NCBI RefSeq assembly: GCF_014200675.1
Contig: NZ_JACHCI010000007.1
Span: 124,001-188,000, forward strand
From: Janthinobacterium saanense
Lineage (GTDB): Bacteria; Pseudomonadota; Gammaproteobacteria; Burkholderiales; Burkholderiaceae_D
DNA: 64,000 nucleotides
Direction: 5' to 3'
Each line of letters opens with the position of its first letter. Position 1 is the stretch's first letter. Made by a program: the position numbers and the translations under genes. The notes under the pieces were generated by a model. It did no database searches, was not told the DNA's origin, and saw only the letters and a program-made list of their open reading frames with translations. Below, piece after piece: positions 57,364-64,000 of this stretch.

Positions 57364-58308
57364 TCAGGCCGTTTTTCCGCTTTTCGCCTCGGCTACGAAA
57401 TCCGAGTAATTACGGATGTAATCTGCAGCATCATAATAGTCAGAGGCAAATACCAGCAAAATCGCATCGGCGGAATAGCGGTACTGGATACCCCAGGTCA
57501 TCGGCGGCAGATACAAGCCCATGTTGGGTTTATCAAGCAACATTTCTTCGCGCTTGTCACCATCGTCGGCGACCACCCGTACACTGCCTTTGACGGCAAT
57601 CAGGAATTGGTGACAGTTACGGTGCGCATGTTCACCGCGCGTTTCAGCCGTCGGCACATCATAGACCATGAAATAGCGGCGCGGCACGAACGGAATTTCG
57701 CGTTCAAACTCGCCGACCGACAAGCTGCCGCGCATATCCGGCACGGCACGGAAGGTATGCAAGGTAACGCCCTTGATCTGAGTCGGCGCGACACCAGGCT
57801 CGGCAGCGCCCGAGGGCAGCCTGGCAGCTCTGGAGGAGTCTGCAGTGTCCGCGTAACCGACGATCTTGGCCGGATTGCCTACCACGATGGCATGCGGCGG
57901 CACAGACCGGGTAACCACCGCACCGGCGCCGACCATGGCGTTCTGGCCGATGGTCAAACCGGGCAGGATGGTCGCATTGGCGCCGATCGATGCACGCGCA
58001 GCGACTGTCGTACGCAAGAACGTTTCAGGAAACTGCTTGCTACGCGGAAAGCGATCGTTGGTAAACGTAACGTTCGGTCCGATAAACACATCGTCGTGCA
58101 CTTCCAGGCCATCCCACAACTGCACGCCGCATTTGATGGTGACACGGTCGCCGACCGTCACATCGTTTTCGATAAAGACCTGATCACAGATATTGCAATC
58201 CTTGCCCAGCACCGCACCCGGCAAAATATGCGCAAACGCCCATACGCGGGTACCGGCGCCAATATGCTTGCTTTCGCATAAAGCATTTTGATGTACAAAA
58301 TAATCCAT
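57364..58308 (-). CDS. WxcM-type fusion: sugar acyltransferase plus dTDP-sugar 3,4-ketoisomerase
   Basis: A 314-residue protein with two domains. Residues about 1-155 are a left-handed beta-helix hexapeptide acyltransferase (repeats such as [25 protein letters not shown], ending PAKIVGY). Residues about 180-305 are a cupin-type FdtA/QdtA ketoisomerase ([77 protein letters not shown]). This is the WxcM arrangement. It would convert dTDP-4-keto-6-deoxyglucose to the 3-keto isomer and later N-acetylate the 3-amino sugar made by the DegT enzyme in the same operon. The product could be Fuc3NAc or Qui3NAc type; the sequence does not settle which. Confidence 0.9.
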   Translation of the reverse strand: MDYFVHQNALCESKHIGAGTRVWAFAHILPGAVLGKDCNICDQVFIENDVTVGDRVTIKCGVQLWDGLEVHDDVFIGPNVTFTNDRFPRSKQFPETFLRTTVAARASIGANATILPGLTIGQNAMVGAGAVVTRSVPPHAIVVGNPAKIVGYADTADSSRAARLPSGAAEPGVAPTQIKGVTLHTFRAVPDMRGSLSVGEFEREIPFVPRRYFMVYDVPTAETRGEHAHRNCHQFLIAVKGSVRVVADDGDKREEMLLDKPNMGLYLPPMTWGIQYRYSADAILLVFASDYYDAADYIRNYSDFVAEAKSGKTA

Positions 58309-58328
58309 CGTATCCCTCTTATCCCTCT

Positions 58329-59258
58329 TTATTGGCCGAACTGCTGGACACGCATCGGTATTGCCAGCGGCCGGCTCTTGGTATTTTCATAAGCACGCCA
58401 GGCATAGGAACCGACGATGCCAAGGCCAAACAGATTCACCGCACCGAGAAACACGATCGCCGTCATGGTCATGGCATAACCTGGCACGGCGATCCATCCG
58501 GACAAGCGTGCCACACCGACGCCCAGGCCAAACAGCGCCGCCAGCAAGGCGGTCGTGCCGCCAACCCGTATCAGCAAACGAATCGGCAAATCGGTGAACG
58601 CAAACACGCTATCCATCATGTAGTTGACCTTTTTCCTGAAGGTCCAGGCGGACTTGCCGTGCTGGCGCTCCTGGCGTACATAGGTAATATGCTTGCGGCG
58701 GAAACCCAGCCAAAACAGTTGCGCAATCAGCGAAGTGTGCTGCTCGTCGAGCGTCAACAGCGTATCGCGGAACACCTTGTTACAGCCAAATACATCGACT
58801 CCGCCAACCGGCACCTCGGCGACGACATAGCGGCGGTACAAGCCCCAGAATATCTGCGACGGCACACGCGTCATCAGCGGATCCATACGGCCCTCGCGCG
58901 ATCCCAGCACCACGTCGGCCTCGTCGGCGCGCAAAACCTGGTCCATTTGCAAAACCAGTTCCGGTGGCTCCTGCAAATCTGCAGCCATCACCGCGAACCG
59001 CTCACCCTTGGCAAGCTGCAAGCCCGTGCGGATGGCGGCAAAGGAACCGAAATTACGAGAAAGCAATATCAGCTGCGATGTGAAGCCGCAACCCGGCAAA
59101 GCGTCGCGCAGCAGCTCATAACAGCGGTCCGGACTGCCGTCGATCACAAATACGGCTTCGAAATCGCCGTCGATCGAGCGTCGCAAGCCATCCACCGCTT
59201 GCAGCAAATCAGGAATCGATCCTTCGTTTTTATATACCGGAATCACTAATGAAAGCAC
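58329..59258 (-). CDS. Family 2 glycosyltransferase with C-terminal membrane helices (GtrB/DPM1-like)
   Basis: A 309-residue protein starting with GTG at 59258 behind AAAGGAG. The GT2 domain ([40 protein letters not shown] near 94-100) is followed by two C-terminal helices near 231-295. This is the layout of undecaprenyl-phosphate glucosyl or mannosyl transferases. Together with GtrA it can supply a lipid-linked sugar on the periplasmic side. Confidence 0.93.
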   Translation of the reverse strand: MLSLVIPVYKNEGSIPDLLQAVDGLRRSIDGDFEAVFVIDGSPDRCYELLRDALPGCGFTSQLILLSRNFGSFAAIRTGLQLAKGERFAVMAADLQEPPELVLQMDQVLRADEADVVLGSREGRMDPLMTRVPSQIFWGLYRRYVVAEVPVGGVDVFGCNKVFRDTLLTLDEQHTSLIAQLFWLGFRRKHITYVRQERQHGKSAWTFRKKVNYMMDSVFAFTDLPIRLLIRVGGTTALLAALFGLGVGVARLSGWIAVPGYAMTMTAIVFLGAVNLFGLGIVGSYAWRAYENTKSRPLAIPMRVQQFGQ

Positions 59259-59269
59259 GCAAACTCCTT

Positions 59270-60361
59270 TCAGCGCTGAAAATAAGCACTGACGGCGGCA
59301 ATCACCTGTTCCACCTGTTCATCGCTCATGCCGGGGAAGCACGGCAGGCTGACCACCGTCTGGCTGGCCGCCTCGGTCACCGGCAAGGCGCCGGCGATAC
59401 GGGCGCCGGGATAGGCCGGCTGGCAATGATCAGGTATCGGATAATGTGCATCGGTGGCGATGCCCTGTTCCTTGAGGAATTCGCGGAAGGCGTCGCGTCC
59501 ATCGATCCTGATTACATACAGGTGCGCGACATAATCGTCGCCAATAGCCGGCAATGCCAGTATTGGAAAGGCAGCAAAAGCGGCGTTGTAGCGGCTGGCG
59601 ATACTGCGCCGCTCGGCGTTCCAGCGATCCAGCAAGGGCAGTTTTTCATTCAGGATGGCGGCCTGCATTTCATCCAGGCGGCTGTTACGGCCGCCCTGTA
59701 CCACGACTTGATATTTGGATGACCAGCCGTACTGGCGCAGCGTGCGCAAGCGCGCATTCAGTTCGCCGTCGCGGCACACGATGGCGCCGCCATCGCCCAG
59801 CGCGCCAAGATTCTTGGTCGGATAAAAACTGAAGCAGGCAGCGTCTCCCCAAGCGCCGGCCATGCGGCCATCGCGCCGCGCGCCATGCGACTGGGCGCAA
59901 TCCTCAATCAGGGCGACGCCGGCCTTGCGGCACAGCGCCTGCAAGGCATCCATGTCGGCCAGTTGGCCGTAAAGGTGGGTCACGATGACACACTTTGGCT
60001 GCTGCGCCAGCGCCACCTGCAGCGTTTCAGCCGTCATCGTCATGCTGGACGGGTCGACATCGACATACAGCGGTACCGCGCCGATCGCGTGGATCGCCGT
60101 ACTGCTGTAGAAGCCGGCATTGGCCACCGCCACCACCACATCGTCGCGGCCGACACCCAGACCGCGCAGCGCAATTTCCAGCGCATCGCTGCCATTGGCC
60201 ACGGAGACGCAATGCTCGACGCCGACATAAGCGGCGAACGCACTTTCAAAATTTGTCACTTCCTGGCCGAGCACATACCAATGCCGTGTCAGCACACGCT
60301 TGAGCGCACCCTCAAAATCGAGCGAGGCATTCGCCGCCACGTCGGAAAACAAGTTAATCAT
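59270..60361 (-). CDS. DegT/DnrJ/EryC1-type sugar aminotransferase
   Basis: PLP-dependent transaminase acting on a keto-sugar nucleotide, 363 residues. The conserved pieces are ANGSDALEIALRGLGVG near 57-73, the ALIEDCAQSHGA acidic box near 153-164, and FSFYPTKNLGALGDGG with the PLP lysine near 182. It fits the FdtB/QdtB group when read with the WxcM-type ketoisomerase. AGGAG precedes the ATG. It lies 11 bases before the GT2 gene. Confidence 0.94.
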   Translation of the reverse strand: MINLFSDVAANASLDFEGALKRVLTRHWYVLGQEVTNFESAFAAYVGVEHCVSVANGSDALEIALRGLGVGRDDVVVAVANAGFYSSTAIHAIGAVPLYVDVDPSSMTMTAETLQVALAQQPKCVIVTHLYGQLADMDALQALCRKAGVALIEDCAQSHGARRDGRMAGAWGDAACFSFYPTKNLGALGDGGAIVCRDGELNARLRTLRQYGWSSKYQVVVQGGRNSRLDEMQAAILNEKLPLLDRWNAERRSIASRYNAAFAAFPILALPAIGDDYVAHLYVIRIDGRDAFREFLKEQGIATDAHYPIPDHCQPAYPGARIAGALPVTEAASQTVVSLPCFPGMSDEQVEQVIAAVSAYFQR

Positions 60362-60374
60362 TCAAAAACTCCTA

Positions 60375-61439
60375 TTAAGTGCTTTTCATTGTACGCAATG
60401 GTAGCAGGCCCAGCTTGGCTGAAAATCCATCTTTAAGCTTCATCGCCCGTTTTTCAACCAAATGCCAAGATAGAAATCCGCACAACAATGCCAACATACA
60501 TGAGTACATGCAGTTTTCCATGCCAGATAAACGCGGGAAATAATGGGCTACCAATTGCTGCGATGGCCATCCATACAAATACACGCCGTAGGAATAATCC
60601 CCCCAGCGGTCCAGCCACGCAAATTGTGCATAAAAACTGACGACGCAGAAAAAAGTGCTCAGCAGCAAAATGTAGGCGAACGGAAAACGATCCGTGCCCA
60701 AGGTAATGCCAGCCAGAAACAGTGCCACCAGTAAATAAAATGGACTGACCGGTACACTGTCACGATTGATATATAAAAAAGCCCCGATACAAAACAACAA
60801 GCAGACATGGCGGCTGGTCGAATTATTGAACAAGGACGGCGTCAGCTCGGGCGCAGACCAGAGAGCCACGATACCGACAAAAAATACCACATTGAATAGC
60901 GCCCGGTGGCGCAGTATCCCCAACAGATAAAAGCCCAGCAAGAAAATGTACAGCCACACCTCGATCAATACTGACCAGATCGATCCGTTGACGGCATGAT
61001 CGCTATGGGTTTCAAATACGCCCGGTAGAAAAAAGCCACCGCGAAAAGTGCCTGCCAGCCCCGTGAAATATGACCAGACATCAGGATGCCGTAGATATTC
61101 GCCCAGCGGCAGAGTCGTCAACACGGAACCCATGACAAACGTCACCAGCAGCAGATTGACCCACAGTGCCGGATAGATACGTAATATTCGCGCGACCAGG
61201 TATCGCCGGACGCCCCCCTTCAGGATACTGGCGGTGACCAGGAAACCGCTGATCAGGAAAAACAAGTCAACCGCAACGCCGCCACTGAAGGCGTAATTGG
61301 TGGTCCGCGTGACCCAGTCGGCTGGTGTGCCTGCCACGATGGCCGGAGTATGCCCATAGATCACGGTAAATGCCGCCAGCAGGCGAATCAAGGTGAGATT
61401 GTTATGCTTGCCAACAAATAGATTACCCAGCGTCGTCAT
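60375..61439 (-). CDS. Acyltransferase 3 family membrane protein
   Basis: A 354-residue, roughly ten-helix protein. LTLIRLLAAFTVIYGHTPAIV near 14-34, VDLFFLISGFLVTAS near 58-72 and ARILRIYPALWVNLLLV near 88-104 are the family markers, with the catalytic His after the first helix (YGH). It would O-acylate a sugar of the locus. Overlaps the upstream membrane gene as ATGA. Confidence 0.92.
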   Translation of the reverse strand: MTTLGNLFVGKHNNLTLIRLLAAFTVIYGHTPAIVAGTPADWVTRTTNYAFSGGVAVDLFFLISGFLVTASILKGGVRRYLVARILRIYPALWVNLLLVTFVMGSVLTTLPLGEYLRHPDVWSYFTGLAGTFRGGFFLPGVFETHSDHAVNGSIWSVLIEVWLYIFLLGFYLLGILRHRALFNVVFFVGIVALWSAPELTPSLFNNSTSRHVCLLFCIGAFLYINRDSVPVSPFYLLVALFLAGITLGTDRFPFAYILLLSTFFCVVSFYAQFAWLDRWGDYSYGVYLYGWPSQQLVAHYFPRLSGMENCMYSCMLALLCGFLSWHLVEKRAMKLKDGFSAKLGLLPLRTMKST

Positions 61440-62923
61440 TTCAGCGCCTCCAGATGGATGGCCACGCAGTCTACGGGCATTCCGAGAGTGGTCTCAACGA
61501 CAATAGTCTTGCCAGCCGAACTAGCCGCGCCAGAAACCAGGCCGGCGTATACGGGCGAGGCCGGGTCGGCCAGCACATACCATGTTGCATGCAAACCCAT
61601 CACATGATCGAGGTAGCTGCCGCCATGCATATACCACGGCGAAAAAGTATCAGCGCCGCTGACACATACCTTGCCAACATGATTGATCTGATCTTTTTGG
61701 GAGGCCAACGCGGCCAGAACATGTCGATTTGACATTCCTACTTCGTCATACCAGCTGGCGATGCTGTCGCGTCCGCTACGGTCGAACAGCGACACCAGGA
61801 TCACCAGTAGCAGGAAGATGCTGGTCGCAAAAACCTTTGCGCTACGCTCGCTTGCAGAAGTAAAAGCCTGCACCAACTCGAACAAAGCCGCGTAACAGGC
61901 TGCCATCAATAATGGCAGCCAGATCAGTTCGTAATAAGCATTGACATGGTTGGGCAGTACCGAATATGGCAACATGACACTGAGCATGGCGGCCAGCAGA
62001 TAAGCGGTCTTGGGCACGGCCCGGGTACGCAGGATCAGCACCAGAGTGGATACCAGCACGAATACAAACACGGTGCAGATCGTCCTGCCATGCTGCCCCA
62101 GCGCCGGATGCCCTCCGCCCAGCAAGTAACGCCAGATGGTATGGGCAATGCCGGTTGGCGTCGCATCAATGAAATAAGGTGCAGCGGTGTCGCTCATGCC
62201 AAGAAAACTCGACGCAGCCATGAACTTGGCACCGGCGATCAGCAAGCCCGAGATCAGCAGCGCGATCCCGCTCCAGGCGATCATGCGCTTGCGCTGTCCG
62301 CGCGCCTGCAGCACGGCATACGCCGCCGTTACCGCATACAGCACCACAAAATCTTCCTTTGCCAATACCGACAAAACCAGCAGCAGCAGCGACCACTGCA
62401 ATGCGCCGCGCCCTGGCCGCGTCACTTCGCGCAACAGCGCCCACGCCGCCGCCACACCAAAGCAGCCCGACAGCATATGGGTGACCATGCCAGTGTAGCG
62501 CGCATACTCGGCGATCACAGGTGTCGCAAAGCAGACCACCGCAAATAACAGCAGCGCTATCCAATAGTTTGCCGGACGGATGACTTCGCAGAGTAACTTC
62601 CAATTCAGCAACACAAAGACCAAACTCAGCAAACGTATGCTCCAGATCAGCCACTCGGGGCCCATCTGCGCCAAACCCTGGATCAAAAGGGTCGAAAACG
62701 GCCGTATCCACACCCAATTCCAGACATTTCCACCAGAGCCATAGTTGGAATAATCATCATGGTGTACGGGTACCGCGGAAGGTGCATAATGCGCTCCCAG
62801 CCCATAGGCGGACAGGTAAAAAACCACGCCCATCAGAAAGAGCGCGAGCAGCATCGTTGTCGCACCGTTACGCCACTTGCCTGCGATTGCCTCCAGCGAA
62901 CCAGCATTCTTCAAATCATGCAT
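61436..62923 (-). CDS. Large polytopic membrane protein of the polysaccharide locus, possible GT-C glycosyltransferase
   Basis: A 495-residue protein with about 11-12 hydrophobic helices and a soluble C-terminal part from about 385. The first periplasmic loop (HYAPSAVPVHHDDYSNYGSGG) carries Asp-Asp, where GT-C enzymes place their catalytic acid. The gene begins within TGATG at the end of the preceding glycosyltransferase gene, so it is coupled to it; a TTG one codon earlier is possible. Relatives in other loci are annotated as glucosyltransferase or hypothetical. The GT-C reading is tentative. Confidence 0.72.
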   Translation of the reverse strand: MHDLKNAGSLEAIAGKWRNGATTMLLALFLMGVVFYLSAYGLGAHYAPSAVPVHHDDYSNYGSGGNVWNWVWIRPFSTLLIQGLAQMGPEWLIWSIRLLSLVFVLLNWKLLCEVIRPANYWIALLLFAVVCFATPVIAEYARYTGMVTHMLSGCFGVAAAWALLREVTRPGRGALQWSLLLLVLSVLAKEDFVVLYAVTAAYAVLQARGQRKRMIAWSGIALLISGLLIAGAKFMAASSFLGMSDTAAPYFIDATPTGIAHTIWRYLLGGGHPALGQHGRTICTVFVFVLVSTLVLILRTRAVPKTAYLLAAMLSVMLPYSVLPNHVNAYYELIWLPLLMAACYAALFELVQAFTSASERSAKVFATSIFLLLVILVSLFDRSGRDSIASWYDEVGMSNRHVLAALASQKDQINHVGKVCVSGADTFSPWYMHGGSYLDHVMGLHATWYVLADPASPVYAGLVSGAASSAGKTIVVETTLGMPVDCVAIHLEALK

Positions 62924-64000
62924 CAAACTACATCCCGTTCATAATTATGTGGCACCCATGGGCCCCACTTGGCTTCATAGGTCGCTTTATTTTGCTCGAA
63001 CAAGGCTTGCCGGTCGCTGCTCCTGACCTTGTTGAACGAGGCCGACAAATGGTGGTGGATAAACACGTCTTCGGCACACACGATGCGCAATCCCAGTTGT
63101 TCGATGCGGCGGCAATAATCGTCATCCTCGAAGAAGCCACGGCCAAACACTTCATCGAGGTCGCCGACCTGTTGATATACGCTGCGCGGTAACATCACGC
63201 AAAAGAATGCTGCCGTGGGCAGCGGGAACAACTGACCGATATGGCTGCGGGTATAACGCCCGGTTTCCAGCAGCATCTCCTCCATATTGCTATAACTGGT
63301 CTGGATCTTCGCCTGGTTGCCGATATTATTGGTCACCGGACCGATCAGGCCGATACCGGGATCGCGCTGCAAATGCTTGAACATCGTGCGCACCCAGCCT
63401 GGCGTGACATAGGTATCATTGTTCAGCAAGACCAGGTAGTCACCAGAGGCGACCGCCAGCCCTTGATTATTGGCGGCGGCAAAACCGCGGTTATCATCGT
63501 TCAGGATCAGCTTGCGGTTCGATGCACCGCTTACCCATTCCTTGAGGAAGGCTGGCGAGCCATCCGAGGAAGCGTTATCGACTACGATGATTTCCAGCGG
63601 CGCATGCTGGGTATGCAGCTCCAGGCTGCTCAGGCAGGCGCGCGTGAAGTCGATATTGTTATAGGTGACCACGATCACGCTGACCATCGGATCGCGCGCA
63701 GCCGATTCGGCCTCGCTGATCAAGGCGCGCGCGCGATGGTTCCAGGTTTGTTCCTGGGCAAAATGCTGGCGTTGTGCGATGGCGTCCGGCCCATCATTGT
63801 CTTGCAACACCTGTGCGACGGCCGACAGGAAACCCTCGGTATCCTGGCCCACCCGCACCAGGCCATCGAATTGCCGCATTTCCGGCAGGTCGACCGAGAC
63901 CACCGGCTTGCCGGCGCTCAGGTATTCATACACCTTGACGGGATTGGTCGCCAGCGTCAGCGGAATCACCTTGAACGGCAACAGGCAGACATCGAAGGCG
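62923..64000 (-). CDS. Hybrid glycosyltransferase (GT4 C-terminal part plus GT2 domain), 5' end beyond the window
   Basis: The gene is open to the right edge, so only the C-terminal 359 residues are visible. The first 40 or so are the end of a GT4/GT1-type donor site (FDVCLLPFKVIPLTLATNPVK, then VYEYLSAGKPVVS). From about 105 a full GT2 domain follows (VSVIVVTYNNIDFTRACLSSL, VVDNASSDGSP, LVLLNNDTYV with the metal-binding acidic pair, FFEDDDYCRRI). Two active folds in one chain suggest it adds two sugars. A TTG at 63981 is not a credible start because conserved family sequence continues upstream. First visible gene of the operon. Confidence 0.9.
   Translation of the reverse strand, partial: AFDVCLLPFKVIPLTLATNPVKVYEYLSAGKPVVSVDLPEMRQFDGLVRVGQDTEGFLSAVAQVLQDNDGPDAIAQRQHFAQEQTWNHRARALISEAESAARDPMVSVIVVTYNNIDFTRACLSSLELHTQHAPLEIIVVDNASSDGSPAFLKEWVSGASNRKLILNDDNRGFAAANNQGLAVASGDYLVLLNNDTYVTPGWVRTMFKHLQRDPGIGLIGPVTNNIGNQAKIQTSYSNMEEMLLETGRYTRSHIGQLFPLPTAAFFCVMLPRSVYQQVGDLDEVFGRGFFEDDDYCRRIEQLGLRIVCAEDVFIHHHLSASFNKVRSSDRQALFEQNKATYEAKWGPWVPHNYERDVV

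Overview
This is a GC-rich stretch of bacterial chromosome with dense, mostly housekeeping gene content. The gene order hemF-nadD-rsfS-rlmH-maf-rng, a short class-1 fbp, a pepN of about 880 residues, the 5'-extended katE, DUF883/DUF535 proteins and the protein sequences themselves point to a betaproteobacterium of the Burkholderiales. Oxalobacteraceae (Janthinobacterium/Duganella/Massilia-like) is my best guess. The placement is inference from gene content, not from a search.

Layout. 0-2 kb: the start of a membrane-fusion protein and an MFS multidrug pump, with a perfect palindrome in front of the pump gene. 2-4.9 kb: large-subunit catalase katE and a small DUF883 membrane-anchored protein. 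5-13.9 kb: a type I restriction-modification cassette, hsdM - KilA-N protein - hsdS - hsdR - YgjP-like metallopeptidase. It is read as one unit with ATGA overlaps at the first three junctions, preceded by an AT-rich gap with a probable gene remnant and closed by a two-way terminator against a tRNA-Thr(CGT). 14-24 kb: fbp, pepN, a lipoprotein, then a minus-strand run phoD - EamA transporter - mgsA - quinone oxidoreductase - 37-residue membrane peptide. 24-31 kb: yebC, purD, hemF, nadD, rsfS, rlmH, maf, rng. 31-37 kb: pirin/DoxX genes divergent from a LysR regulator, a few small unknowns, and a LacI-type regulator divergent from a malic enzyme with clear LacI-type operators. 37-41 kb: O-antigen ligase, msbA and a heptosyltransferase-like gene, an LPS assembly and export group. 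41-46.7 kb: two two-component systems (FixJ-type and OmpR-type) and a MipA/OmpV outer-membrane protein, with tandem response-regulator boxes between the OmpR-type regulator and mipA. 46.7-53.4 kb: a Usp-like protein, a DUF535 protein, a small unknown, dnaE and trhO. 53.5-64 kb: a surface-polysaccharide locus with two acyltransferase-3 proteins, several glycosyltransferases, wecB, GtrA, a WxcM-type fusion, a DegT aminotransferase, a large membrane protein, and a hybrid glycosyltransferase cut by the window end.

How it fits together. The polysaccharide locus has the ketoisomerase, aminotransferase and acetyltransferase steps of a dTDP-3-acetamido-3,6-dideoxyhexose pathway plus a GtrA/GtrB-like flippase-transferase pair. 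Together with the upstream ligase and msbA, this suggests cell-surface glycan modification. The most accessory part is the restriction cassette. The most informative regulatory DNA is the LacI operator inside the malic-enzyme promoter, the 11-bp-phased CTTCAT repeats before mipA, and the inverted repeat between pirin and its LysR regulator. No CRISPR array, integrase, transposase or rRNA gene was seen.
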